This document shows positions 49,463 to 60,251 of a DNA stretch of 64,000 nt, piece by piece; the first letter of the stretch is position 1; each line of letters begins with the position of its first letter. A program made the translations under genes and the position numbers. Source of the DNA: Macrostomum hystrix. Its lineage: Eukaryota; Platyhelminthes; Macrostomidae. The notes beneath the pieces are model-generated. The model made no database searches, had not been told where the DNA came from, and worked only from the letters and a program-made list of their open reading frames with translations. The DNA is taken from positions 9,729,001-9,793,000 of the forward strand of contig CATNEN010000001.1 in assembly GCA_950097015.1 (NCBI GenBank), in the 5' to 3' direction.

Positions 49463-49719
49463 AATGTGCAGGTACATACGTCAATTATCAGCTAAGCTAA
49501 GGGAAAAGAGAAGCGTGAACAAGAAGCGATTCAAATATTCTCTAAAGCCTTTTGAGATTCTCAATACCTTGGTTGGTATGGAAGCTCCGTTTCTGAGCTC
49601 TGCTCCTAGCACTTTATCTGCTTCTTCGGTCTGGTGCCGAATGTGTAAGAGGACATCACATGAGCTCTTGCATGAGCCGCCTACAGCTCGGTAAGCTCGA
49701 TGCTGTACAGTAGGTCCAG

Positions 49720-49986
49720 AGGGGTGAGTGGCAGATTGGTCAAACGCGTCTGCCTCTCGCACCGAGGTCCCTGAACTCGATTCCGCGGCGAGGCCACATT
49801 TATTTGGGGCGCAGCCGCGGAGAGAAGGCTTGGAGGTTTGTCGTGCAATTTACGCTCTTTAAGATCCAAACTCCAAGGCACAATGAGAGTGTACACTGCC
49901 TGTCGATGAGAAAGTCAGGGCAGATGTACACACCTGTGTGAGCGTGTGCCTGCGTACAGTATCTGTGTGCGTGTGTGCTCAGGAGC
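49720..49986 (+). mobile_element. tRNA-derived SINE, copy G, truncated tail
   Basis: Plus-oriented, with head GTGGCAGATTGGTCAAACGC and B-box GAACTCGATTCC. Homology stops at GTGTGTGCTCAGGAG; the 3' third and tail are missing. Confidence 0.86.
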
Positions 49987-50687
49987 ACGGCTATCTGTCC
50001 AATCTGCCCTCTACTGCTCGGCTAAGATGGTTTCATCTGGCTCAAGTAAGTCAGATTTTGAGTACCTATGGATTAAACCGATGCGATGCATTTGCAATCG
50101 AAGATTTGGATTTGAAAGCCGGCAGTTAAAGCCTAGCTTTTCCACTTCTGGAAGGTGTTTTCAGCGAGACAAAAAACAGCCATTGTGCTAAAAGCTTCTT
50201 CAATAATTGTCACATACCATGGGAAACAAAAAGAGTTTAATGGGTGACCATTTTCAGCGAGCAAACACAAACTTAGGAGTTAAGGCATTGCTTGACTGCT
50301 CAGTGTTCAGCAGAGACATGTCAGTGCAAGTTCAAGTGTATTTCTTACCACTGACATCCAATTTCAGCGGATTTTTTAAAGACACAATCGTTTAGCTCAA
50401 ACTAACAGCTATTCCTAGTATGAAACGTTTCTCAAAATAAAGAAAGCTTGAATAAAGCTTAGAATAAAAGAAATCGAGAGCATTTAGACAAGTTTAAGCT
50501 CTCGCTTTCAGAGCAGTTAAAAGTAAACTAGGCAATCGGAGCCACACAGAATGACATATCCACCAGTATCAGCTGTCTAAAATGTCTCACTTATTCACTC
50601 TTCACCTCAGACAGCGCTAAAACTGTTCTCACGTCAATCATCAGTTTCACCGAATTGTCCCCGCACTCACAAGCTTGCTGGGTCTAC
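49987..50687. other. intergenic, no supported gene
   Basis: Unique sequence downstream of the glycine-rich gene. Short open frames have no recognisable features. Confidence 0.5.
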
Positions 50688-52557
50688 TCAGCTGCAAGTC
50701 TCTAGATCCGCACTTAGAAGCCGCACGGCAACAAAGCCCTGCTCTGCTGCGGAATTTCCTCCGGAAATGGCGCTGCAGCCGCTACCGCCGCAGAACGAGC
50801 CACCGCCACCGCCAGCCTGGCTGCCGTCGTTGCCAGCTCCGCCACCGCTGAAGCCGCCGCCGCCTCCAGCGGCACCGAGCGCCAAAATACTGCTTCCGTC
50901 TCCTCCGCCGCCGCCGCCACCGAAGCCGCCGTCGCCAGCGCAACCGTTTCCGGCGACGCCGCCGACCCAGCCGTCGGCCTGGCTGCCGCCGCGCTCGCCG
51001 TCTTCGGAGCTGCGCCTCGGATTGATGGCCTTGCCCAGCCAGCCGGCACCGCAGCCGCCGTGTTGCTGCAGCGGCAGGGTGGCGCTAGGATCGTTACTTC
51101 CCGGACCGCCGGATGAGCCTCCGTCGCCTTTGCTGATGGCTAAAAGGCCAACTGAGTCGCCGCCATTGTTGCTAGATTCGCCGTTCTTTCCTGCGAGTAA
51201 AAGCGTTAATTTGATTCTATTAGTTCCTATTCGTACATATCATTTTGCAATCTCTTTATATGAGAGTTTAAGAGTTCCATTCCCACCGTTTTTCCAGAAG
51301 GACGCTCCGCCGCCTCCCCCGGCCGCCATCATAAGTTGAGCGCCAGAACCGGTGACGGGCTCAAAATACACGAAGCTGCCTCCCCCGCCGCCTCCGCCAT
51401 GGAACTGCGACGTGGTGCGACCACCCGACTGTCCAACAATGATTGACAGCTTTGTGTCGGCTGTCAGATTTAGCAGAGCAGTCACAATGGCTCCATTTCC
51501 ACCAGTTTTACTATTCTTATTGTCTCCGCCCCTGGCGCCAGCGACTTGGATGCTGTAGCAGCCTGTTAATTTAATGTCGGCCTGCTGTATCAAACTGATT
51601 CTTCCAGAGCTGGCATCTGTTGATTTTCAGTTTAGTGGATTTTGCAAAGAAAAACTAACTTTGTTTTAATTGAAACACAATGCAATTACTCGTAAGAATT
51701 TTAACAAAAGTTTTTAGCTCCTTTACTTAAGTTTCATTGGTTGAGTCTAATTACTCGTAATTGGTTGTAAACCAGAGCTTTGGAATCCTAACAGAGATGT
51801 CTTGGACTCTACAGCTGTACTGCACAATAGACACGGTTGTGGCGCAACTGTGTTCAAGTTTAATTTCTATCGATCTAAACAAGTTCATACGGTATTATTC
51901 TAGTAAAATAATTCATTAGATATGTCAAAACGTCATCATAATCAAAGTGACACTTTTAGTCTACCAAATCTATTTTAGATCAAGATGCGATAGTTTAATT
52001 TAATAGTTTAATCAAGTTATAAGCGTGTGTTTCGGTTACTCACTTCGAAATGTCGGACTAAACAATCTTTCGGCGACAATTCCGTAGAAGTTTTCCACCA
52101 TCCACAACTGCGTGTTGACCTCCCAACCAATAGTGCGGCGCACGTGACTCTCCCTGCTTAAGAAGGCTTTAGATTCATCGAAAACGAATAGCATCTGGCA
52201 GAGTCTAGTTGCGGTAGTCCATGACACCAGTAGACAGTGAGAGAGCAGGCACCAAAGTGTGCATTCTGAACCAGTTTGAACGTTCAGCTGCTCCACAACA
52301 GCACTACTGGCAGTGGCGTTCAACTGGACAGGTCCCGCTGCGCTAATGTAGCGACGAGTGGCTGCCAGATGCTGGGTGTTCGCTACGGCTGAAAGTTTTT
52401 CGTTGTATTGTCAAAATCAGATGTCTTTAGGCTTTTGTAAAATGTCGATGCTCAGAAGATGAAGCTTGGCATCGAGTTAATTCAACAATAGATTTAAAAA
52501 AGATCGCTCACCAATAAAAAATTGAAGACACACCAGCAGTTTCATATAATGAGACAT
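50688..52557 (-). CDS. secreted glycine-rich protein, ALK/LTK GRD-like (4 exons, 407 aa)
   Basis: Minus-strand exons 52557-52512, 52388-52044, 51616-51287 and 51190-50688, all phase 1, GT-AG, closing at TGA. Exon 1 is a signal peptide (MSHYMKLLVCLQFFIG). Exon 2 has a small Cys-containing region (SECTLWCLLSHCLL) that might be a diverged PAN/apple-like fold. Exons 3-4 carry the glycine-rich domain: CYSIQVAGARGGD, LSIIVGQSGG, MMAAGGGGGASFW, ILALGAAGGGGGFSGGG and GGGGGSFCGGSG. This is the order seen in the ALK/LTK extracellular GRD. There is no membrane segment or kinase, so it is a stand-alone secreted protein. Function unknown. Confidence 0.82.
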
Positions 52558-52939
52558 CTTAAAAATATTTTTTTTTGAAACACACAAAGTTTCCTTTTTC
52601 CTGACGATCTTTCTTGTAAAGAAAATTTGATACTGACATTCCTATTATATAAATTATTCTCAAGCTAAACTCGAATCTGATTGGCTCACTGTTTGTCATA
52701 AAAACGCTAGTTCCAGAAGTCTTCAGTAGTTCTCCAGTAGTTCAGTTTTTTGCATGTAGATTTATTAACTCAACCTTACCCGAAGTGTTTTTTAGTTCAA
52801 CAAAAAACTGGAAGAACAAAAGCAATTTGTCTATGAATGATTTCTTTTTTACTGATTCTGATCATCAAATCGTAAACATATATCTTCATTTCGAACAAAG
52901 TCAAACAAAGTCCCATTTAGGCTCCCATTTGCCGCGACT

Positions 52940-54019
52940 TCAAACGCCCAGGCAGCTCTTGACCTTCAGCCAGTAGCCAGCAGTGTAGGCGTGCCTGCAG
53001 CCCAGCGGACCTCCGTTGTGGATCCTGGCGTAGTCCTGATGAAGAGGGTGTAATGATTTGAAAGTAGCACTAGAGCTCTGTAGTCAAATATTCTAAAATG
53101 AATTGTCTCCCTTTAATCGACTGTTTATTGATGCGTCCCTTAATCCAATTTGTCTGCGATGTATTTACGTCTCTGATTCGTATTTTTTCTCTAGACTTAA
53201 TAAAAAAGCCGCATAGAAGTATATTTTAAGTTCCATTGGCTCACCTCCAGTGTCGGCGTCCTACCGCCAGTGCAGTACTTGCCATACCTGGCAAAATAGT
53301 TTAGCATAGTCTCACGAGAGCAGGCGTCGTTGTTGCTACCTGTGGTACACTCCTGCCAACCTAAATTTTGATCATTCAATCGAATATTTTTACCATTTTG
53401 ACGCAACTGAGTAGACAAACAACAGTGCAATTATCACAGGACTCACTTCCGCCGATCTGTTTACGAGCGAACTGAGAGGCGTCAATCCAAAACGCGTTCT
53501 GAATCTGGTAGGGTCCGCAGGAGAGAACATCCGGGTCCGGGATGCAGCCAATCCTTGTGTTGCAGTTGGACTCAACCATGCAGATGCAGCGGAAGAAGTG
53601 CTCCGGCAGGGTCGGCAGAGTCTGTTGCAGACTGGGTGAAGCCCCCAACAATAGGAGCAGAGCAGCAGTGACGAAGACAGAACAAGACCTGGGAATATCG
53701 ATCAGTAAATCTTGGTTTCGGGGATATCTGTTGGAGCGGTTCGCCCTCGAAGGCACAGTGAGAGTGTACACTGCCTGATGAAAAAAGTCAGGGCATGTAC
53801 AGAGATGTACACACACATGTAAACCCTTTGAGAGTGTGTGCATGCTTACTGTATTTATGTGTGTATCTTTTCAAGGGCAGAATTATCTCCACACTGAACC
53901 GATGATCTACTGTGTCCAAATGATGTTCCAGTGCCCTTGTGCCCCACAAATTTACGAGTAACGCTACAGATATTTATGATAGAGCACAATAATTAAAAGT
54001 ATTTCAAAGCTACTTACAT
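52940..54019 (-). CDS. i-type (invertebrate) lysozyme, catalytic residues intact (151 aa)
   Basis: Secreted peptidoglycan hydrolase family (destabilase/i-type). The start codon is split: AT at 54019-54018, then exons 53688-53447, 53360-53245 and 53035-52940. Signal peptide SVFVTAALLLLLGASPS. The mature part begins LPTLPEHFFRCICMVESNC, with the Glu that aligns with the catalytic Glu of i-type lysozymes; CIPDPDVLSCGPYQI has the aligned Asp. Then FWIDAS, ECTTGSNNDACS, YFARYGKYC and DYARIHNGGPLGCR, all typical. Compared with its two paralogues to the right it is the only copy with both catalytic residues, and it is in opposite orientation. Confidence 0.93.
53745..53955 (+). mobile_element. degenerate SINE body fragment
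   Basis: Lies in the first intron of the lysozyme gene. GGCACAGTGAGAGTGTACAC, then ATGTACACACACATG and AAATGATG match the SINE body with many changes; no head or tail. Confidence 0.65.
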
Positions 54020-54100
54020 TTCGACAGCAGTTTTTGTGTAGAATCCAAAGCGTTAGGCTTCCTATTCCGACATGCGGACAGACTCCGTTTTGGTCCCTTA

Positions 54101-54107
54101 TTTTATA
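54101..54107 (-). promoter_or_regulatory. TATA box of the minus-strand lysozyme
   Basis: TATAAAA on the minus strand, about 85 bp upstream of the AT of the split start codon. Confidence 0.6.
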
Positions 54108-54179
54108 AGCAATGTCCGTTCCGGGGTTCGCAGCCGGATTTCCTTGAGAAAATCTTCCGAGCAAACAAAAAGTCGTGCT

Positions 54180-54735
54180 CTACCTGTTTGAGTTTTTATT
54201 CATTTTCTGCACCTCAGGCCAGACAAGTGACTGTAGAGTCATTAGTCTCACTTTAATTGCTCTTTTCAGTTTGCTAAAATTGTCAACAAAATCTGCGTAC
54301 GTGACTTATTTGGGTTGACCTCGATCGCCTCTGATAGAAAGGACAGAAAACTGACACCATTCACAATAACTGCATCACTAAGCCGTAGTGCATTGCACAG
54401 TAACCTAACTATCTAGATGACAACTTTTACGTACAAATGCTCAGTCCATGGACTGGGGAAGCCTGCCCATTCACACTCAAATTTATACCCTAAGTACAGG
54501 CACCTGGGATTTAAGTATTCGAACCACTGAGTTGCAGGCTCCCGTTCACGTGTTTGCATATCAGTTTTCAGTAGAAAGGAATAGAATACTGCTCATCTAT
54601 ACTGGATTAGAATGTTAGACATATCTGTTATGAGTCCAAAAATCGATTGACCAAGGAAAAATCATCCAATAACTGTTGAAAGACCGATGGGGGTATTTCA
54701 AATGCCCTCATTTTTACTTTTTTTCTGTACATACT
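54180..54735. other. intergenic between lysozyme genes
   Basis: No gene seen. One palindromic CAGTCCATGGACTGG lies near 54,443-54,457. Confidence 0.5.
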
Positions 54736-54744
54736 CGTATTATT

Positions 54745-54870
54745 GCATTCAACTGATCGCCATGAAAATTCAGAACGCGGGATAAGATTTTCCGCTCTAT
54801 CCGATGAAACAACTTCCAGCTTCACAAAACATCGACATCGTCGAGATATTCAAAGATTATCTTCGCGTTG
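54745..54870 (+). repeat. segment related to 34,660-34,770
   Basis: Shared words include CAACTGATCGCCATGAAAAT versus CAACTAATGGCCATGAAAAT, AACAACTTCCAG and CATCGTCGAGATATTCAA, in the same order and spacing. Neither copy has an intact frame. The source element is unknown. Confidence 0.6.
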
Positions 54871-55071
54871 GCATTCTCTTGGCAAAAACCACCAATATTG
54901 GCCAGCATATTTTTTCTGCTCATAAAAATTCATCATGAAACCTTGACGGCTATTATTGTTGATAATATTTTATTGATTATATTGTTAATCTTTTTTTTCT
55001 TTCTGAAACAGTGGATTAGCCATAGAAGTTCCTACAGAGCAGAAGCTCATACAAAGGTGCGCCATTCCCCC

Positions 55072-55192
55072 CACGAGGCAAAATGAGATTGTACACTACC
55101 TGATGGTGAGAAAGTCAGGGCAGATGTACACACCTGTGTGACGGTATCAAAGTGCGCACTCCTATGTGCGTGTGTGCTCATGAGTCAGCGGT
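55072..55192 (+). mobile_element. SINE body fragment
   Basis: CACGAGGCAAAATGAGATTG to GTGTGTGCTCATGAGTCAGCG matches the middle of the SINE. Head and tail are missing. Confidence 0.7.
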
Positions 55193-55274
55193 ACCCAAAT
55201 ATCATAGACAATTTTCCTAAGTGACTTTGCTTTTTTAGCTTCCACGTAAGAATTCATTAAAAAAGATTTGCTGC

Positions 55275-55332
55275 AGCCTAGTGGCAAGAGGGTCGGACTC
55301 ACGACTTGAAGGTTGGGGGTTCGATTCTCAAA
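55275..55332 (+). repeat. tRNA-like segment, second SINE-like family
   Basis: A-box-like TAGTGGCAAGAG at 55279-55290 and B-box GGTTCGATTC at 55318-55327. It resembles a tRNA gene head but cannot fold fully as a tRNA by eye. A related segment lies at 9310-9378. Confidence 0.5.
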
Positions 55333-55763
55333 TCAACTGAAACAGTGTGAGTCTTATGACAGGACAATTAACTATGCATTGCTTATGCTCAGTCAGCTGT
55401 TAAATGTGTACCAGTATTAGCTGGTGCAATAATAGGTGATTGTGGTGTCCCCTAGTTCACCAACCGAGCCACCGGTATTGCTATAAATTGATTGCAAGAA
55501 AACATAAATTTTCATTCTGTCTTTAGATTGACTATGTCTCAAAACATTTCGAACTTTTAGAAATGGATTTAGAGTATATTTACTTTGAAAAAAATTAAAG
55601 ACGTGTTTTGAAAAAGAGCAATGTTGGCCTGAAGCAAATCCAGGAACATTCTGAGTCGTCACATTCTGAGTAGTCATCACGTTGTCAAACATAAATTGGG
55701 GCGGAGAAGCTTAATTGACAGCACCGGATATTAAAAATGCGAAGGTCTTCATGCCAAATTTTC

Positions 55764-55770
55764 TATATAA
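55764..55770 (+). promoter_or_regulatory. TATA box of lysozyme paralogue 2
   Basis: TATATAA about 100 bp upstream of the split start codon at 55869. Confidence 0.6.
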
Positions 55771-55868
55771 GCGAGTCGAATTCTATTGCATAAAACAGCT
55801 TCCAACACACAAGCGAAATTAAGAGAACAACCTTACACTTAGACAAGACAAGTGCTCATTAAGAAGCC

Positions 55869-56676
55869 ATGTAAGTAAAGGAGAAAGACTTAAATGCTGT
55901 CTCGAGTGCGGTGAATCTTTTTAATCTCTGAAGTCTTTGTAAGCCGAACTTCTATCACTCTTCAGGAAGTTGATCAGCGCCCTGATGGTCCTGGCTTTGT
56001 GCGCCGCTGTTAGCCACCAGCAGACTCTGCCCAATATCCCGGAGAAGTTCTTCCACTGCATCTGCATGGCCGCGTCCTTCTGCAACAAGGATGTCGGCTG
56101 CGATCCTGATCCCTACTCGTGCGGCCCCTACCAGATCACTGAGGCCTTCTGGATTGACGCCTCCGAGTTTGCTGGACGTCGACTTGGCGGAGGTGAAAAT
56201 TTCTTAATTGTTTATCGTTTATTTAGGAGTCGTTTAAGGTAAAGACCACTGAAGCACAGCTTAAGTAACATTTGAGAGCCTCGTTGGTTAACCATGAACG
56301 ACAGTTCTGCCCATTTTACTAGCTAAATCGAACACAATCGCACAATACACAATAAATGATTCCAGACTGGAAGTCTTGCACCACCGGTAGTGACAACGAC
56401 GCCTGCTCTCGCCAGACAATGACCAACTATTTCTCCAGGTACGGCAAATACTGCACCGGCGGCAGGACTCCGACTCTTGAGGTGAATCTTCGCTTTATTT
56501 GACTTTCGTCTTTAAGCAGCTAAGCTGAGACGAACCAAGAATTGCAGCTAAATTTTTGAACCGATCTTCCATCTTTGAAGGACTACGCCAGGATGCACTA
56601 CGGTGGTCCGCTGGGCTGCAGGAAGTCCAGCACCTTGGACTACTGGCAAAAGGTTAAGAGCTGCCTGGATGAATAA
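55869..56676 (+). CDS. i-type lysozyme paralogue 2, catalytic Glu replaced (146 aa)
   Basis: Split start: AT at 55869-55870 then exons 55966-56192, 56366-56481 and 56581-56676; frame closes at TAA. Signal peptide KLISALMVLALCAAVS. CICMAASFC has Ala where i-type lysozymes have the catalytic Glu (single-base change GAG to GCG is enough). CDPDPYSCGPYQI keeps the Asp but is two residues shorter than the minus-strand copy. The remaining Cys pattern, FWIDAS, YFSRYGKYC and GGPLGCR are intact. It is therefore an expressed-looking but probably non-hydrolytic member. Nearest relative is the copy at 60775. Confidence 0.93.
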
Positions 56677-57129
56677 ACTTGAGACCCTCCAAACTGAATC
56701 TAAATGGACTGGGCATACCAACCAAATAGCCTGACTCAATTTTGGTTTTCTGTCTTGTGATCACAAAAAAATTTCAAATGGATTCAAATACACACTTGCT
56801 TCTACTCGACCGTATTTTAAACTTTAATTTCTCATTTGAATTCGAAGCAATTGTTTTTTGCTTGTAAATGTAAGTACTAAAGAATTTCTTTTAGACAAGA
56901 TATAGAGAGAGGAGACAAGCCCACATCAGTTTATTTACAAGTGACACTGTACTCTCAAATGAATATGCACTTGCTGAAGTGAAAAAGGCTTCTCTAAATT
57001 GGCATACTTTTTCCAGCAACTGTGTGAATGACACCTAAAAGAGTCGAACATTTTCAGTATTTAAAATGAGCCCATGCTAAAATTCGGACTGTTAATCAAG
57101 TTCTAGAATCCGGCAAGAGTTTTTCTTGC
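56677..57129. other. intergenic
   Basis: 3' flank of lysozyme paralogue 2, shared to about 56,880 with the flank of paralogue 3 (61,608-61,810). No gene seen. Confidence 0.55.
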
Positions 57130-57390
57130 TCAGAATATAAAGTACTTGTCATCGCCTCGGCCACCACCGCGATAGCCTCCGCCTTCACGACGACGCTCTC
57201 GCTCTCTGTCCTTGCCACCATGGCCGCGTCGCTCGCCGGAGCGGCGGTCACCGCCTTTGTGATGAGGGCCCTTACCGCGTCCTTTAGCAGCTGTGGGTAT
57301 GCCCTGGATGCACATACTCTGGTGATGGTAACCTGCAAAACTCTGGACGGTGGCCAAACTTGTTGCTATGACAAGTGTTCTATGCAACAC
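57130..57390 (-). CDS. possible Arg/Gly-rich (RGG) terminal exon
   Basis: Minus-strand open frame ending in GDDKYFIF. The core GGDRRSGERRGHGGKDRER and GGGYRGGGRGDD is RGG-like, with GC-rich third positions that look coding. The real upstream limit may be a TTTTGCAG acceptor at about 57,335. Upstream sequence is interrupted by the mariner at 57,399. It may be the last exon of a broken gene or retrocopy; I cannot name it. Confidence 0.35.
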   Translation of the reverse strand: MLHRTLVIATSLATVQSFAGYHHQSMCIQGIPTAAKGRGKGPHHKGGDRRSGERRGHGGKDRERERRREGGGYRGGGRGDDKYFIF

Positions 57391-57398
57391 CCCCTGGC

Positions 57399-58830
57399 AT
57401 TCTCGATATATTTAAATTTTCGTGCCCGACCCCCTGTACCACTTCTACAAAGTGCCTTAAGCAGAGTTTTCGAGCTTTATCGATCTATTGAAAAATGTGT
57501 CGAACGTCAGTCATATCAGACTGGATGAGTTATGCACTTTGGGGTAAAATTTCTTTACTCTGGCTTGTCTATGGTGAAAATGACGTCCTTCATTTGGCAG
57601 ATGCCACGTCATGAAAGGGCGAGCATTTGTGAGCACCTGGGTTTTCAAAGTTTTCGCTGAAGTTTTACACTCTTTTTTCCAAGATGAGCTCAGTGCACAG
57701 CATCGAGAGACAACGCAGCCAGATTTTTGCACTGTGGACTGCAGGCTGGAATGCCAGTTGGATTGCTGACCATCTTCAAGAGCAACATGGAGACAGTGGT
57801 CTTAAACTGAGGGCCATTTATGGCTGGATTGAACGCTTCAAGAGTGGCCAGCTGACCAGCAGCGCAGTGGGCGGCCGCAATCGCCTGCAAACAAACTCCT
57901 TGGTCAACAAATTCAAGAATTGCTTGAAGCTGATGCCAGACTGACAGTCCGCGAGATCGCAGACATGCTCGGCAGCCAAAAGTCCACAGTTCATCGCACG
58001 ATGGCAGAGCAGTTGGAGCTGTCGAAGATCTCTGCCCGCTGGGTGCCGCGTCTCCTCACGCCCGACCTCAAAGCTCTCCGATTGGAGATTTCAGCATCCA
58101 ACCACAGGTTTGTTCAGGAGCAAGGTGGCTGGGATGATGTCCGCAATCTGGTCATCTCTGGGGACGAAACATGGATCCAATTTTTCGACCCTGAGACGAA
58201 GGAAGAAAGCCGTGTTTGGGGCGAAAAAGGGATCTCAACCTCCTGTGAAGGCTCACGGCGACAAGCACTCCAAGAAAATCATGATGAAGATTTTCTTCGA
58301 TCGATCTGGCCCCCTCACAGTCGAGTTCTTGGAAGAAGGGCAGACGATTAACGCTGACCGCTATTGCGCCACAGTACAGAAACTCAAGGCTGATATCCAG
58401 AACAAGCGTCGGTCAGGTGAGAAGCCGTACCGTCTCGGCCATGACAATGCACGCTCCCCCACACGGCCAAGAAGACAGTGGAGACGATTGAGCAGGCCAA
58501 CTTCGAGTTGCTCTCACACCCACCCTATTCTCCGGATTTGCCACCAGCTGATTTCGCGATCTTTCCAAAAATGAAGAAGCTTCTGCGTGGACGAATCTTT
58601 GCTTGTCGTGGGGATCTCGAGGCTTTGACTCGCCAAGTTCTCCTTCATGAGATGTCACGCTTAGATTTTGCCGATGCCATCGACGACATGCACACCCGAT
58701 GGCAAAAGTGTGTGCAGCGTGGTGGGGTCTATGTAGAGAAGCCCCAGGACAGTTCTTTTTTCAGTTTTTTTAGTGTTACCGGGGGTGTAGTATCGGGGGT
58801 GGGGGACTAAAAGTAAAATATCTCGAGAAT
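57399..58830 (+). mobile_element. mariner-type DNA transposon with terminal inverted repeats
   Basis: Inverted ends: 57399-57432 (ATTCTCGATATATTT...) and 58830-58794 read on the minus strand (ATTCTCGAGATATTT...), about 35 bp with few mismatches, ending in GACCCC/CACCCC. A TA flanks the right end. Length 1.43 kb is typical of mariner. It encodes a broken transposase. Confidence 0.85.
57684..58810 (+). pseudogene. mariner transposase, at least three frameshifts
   Basis: Helix-turn-helix N-terminus (QIFALWTAGWNASWIADHL), then LTVREIADMLGSQKSTVHR, SARWVPRLLTP, the first catalytic Asp in SGDETWIQFFDPETK, the second in LGHDNARSP and the third in HPPYSPDLPPADFAIFPKMK. The frame changes near 57.90, 58.22 and 58.46 kb, so no functional protein can be read. 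Confidence 0.9.
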
Positions 58831-59498
58831 TACAGTCCAAGCAGGGCTTTGCGAAGGGCAGTGGAGGGACAAGGAACAGCAGCGCGAGACTGCCGACAAT
58901 CGGCGGTATTGATCCACCTGTCCTTGTGCTTTGAGGCCACCCACTGGTTAATCCGAGTGTTGACGACGGCGGTAGGGGTGGAGACCGCAGGCACGGTTCC
59001 AAAAAGCGAAGCCGTCGAACCAGCCTTGGCGAGGCTGTCGGCCAATTCGTTACCGGGGTGGCCAGAGTGCCCTGGAATCCACCTTAGGGACACTTTGTTG
59101 TGGGTCCCTAAACGGTTGAGTTGCGCGACGCAGTCGAGGACTGTGCGCGAGCAGGTGTGCGTGCGTCCAAGGGCATGGATCGCCGCCTGGCTGTCCGAGT
59201 GGAGGAAAATTTCTGCTCCGTGGGCATTTTGATTGATCAGTTCCAGGGCGCAGGAGCTGATGGCGAGAACTTCGTTCTAGAAAATCGTAGAGTTTATGCC
59301 GGTGTGCTGGGAGAAGGTCGCCACAGATTTCCCTCCGGACATAATGCAGTAGCCGAAACCAGAGACCGAATTGATTTGCGAACCGTCGGTGAAGCAGTGA
59401 ATCTCACGGGGTTGGCCGTGGTCACGCACTTCCTGGCGAGGCGGAATGCTGGTTGTGAATTTGAGCGGTGGGCACAGCGTCAACGGAATTCCGTCTGA
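58831..59498 (-). pseudogene. non-LTR retrotransposon RNase H fragment
   Basis: Minus-strand RNase H domain: HCFTDGSQINSVSGFGYC (first Asp), [30 protein letters not shown] and [20 protein letters not shown]. An in-frame TAG at about 59,277 interrupts it. Its stop codon uses the TA next to the mariner end. No RT or endonuclease remains. Confidence 0.85.
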
Positions 59499-59579
59499 GA
59501 GAATTTTGAGGCTTCCTGCAGCAAACCCCTTTAGTCCCTAACGATGCATTTCGCTTGACCCTTGATCATTCCCGTACAC

Positions 59580-59826
59580 ATGGGTTACAAACGCAGGCCC
59601 ACACTCATACAGGCGTGTACATCTGCCCTGACTTTCTCTTCTTCAGGCAGTGTACATTATCACTGCGCCTTGGAGGTTTGCCCTTAAGGGCGAAAATTGC
59701 ACGACAAGCCCCCCAAGCCTTCTCTCCGCGGCTGCGCCCCAAATAAAAAAGGCCTCGCCGCGGAATCGAGCTCAGGGACCTTGGTGCGAGAGGCAAATGC
59801 GTTAACCGGTCTGCCACTGAACTCCC
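59580..59826 (-). mobile_element. tRNA-derived SINE, copy J, 3'-truncated
   Basis: Minus-oriented; head at the right (GTTAACGCATTTGCCTCTCG on the minus strand), body to GTACACATGGGTTACAAACG. The tail portion is missing. Confidence 0.85.
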
Positions 59827-60250
59827 AACAACGTCCCATACATCACATAGTAAAATACTGGTACTTACGCTGTAACATTCCTACAGTGCTGGAAATTTAG
59901 GGTTCTGTTTCAGGAATGAATAAAGAACATGTGCGAGAGCAGCATGCGCTTTTGGTAAAAGCTTGGCGAGAGTCAAATTAGCATCCAGATAATTCCAGTT
60001 CTTTTTCATTGAATGTGCATTTCAATAAATTTTGGTCTGAATTACACTGAAATTTGCTCTCTCAAGTTATGCAGTTTTGTACTTTAAAATAAAACTGGCG
60101 GTTTGAGAGGCCAGTCTTCAACGACTATGCTGACTGGTTTAGCTGACTGGAACCAGGGCGCTTCTGCTCTCTGCTGTGCAAGCAAGCTGTGGTCTTGGCC
60201 ACTTTCATTCAGTAGAAAAACAGAAACAGTATCCGTATGGGAGGTACAAA
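59827..60250. other. intergenic
   Basis: No supported feature. Confidence 0.5.
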
Positions 60251-60251
60251 T

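Noticed and set aside
55417-55692. 91-codon minus-strand frame upstream of lysozyme paralogue 2
   Set aside because: No recognisable motif and AT-rich codon use unlike the neighbouring genes.
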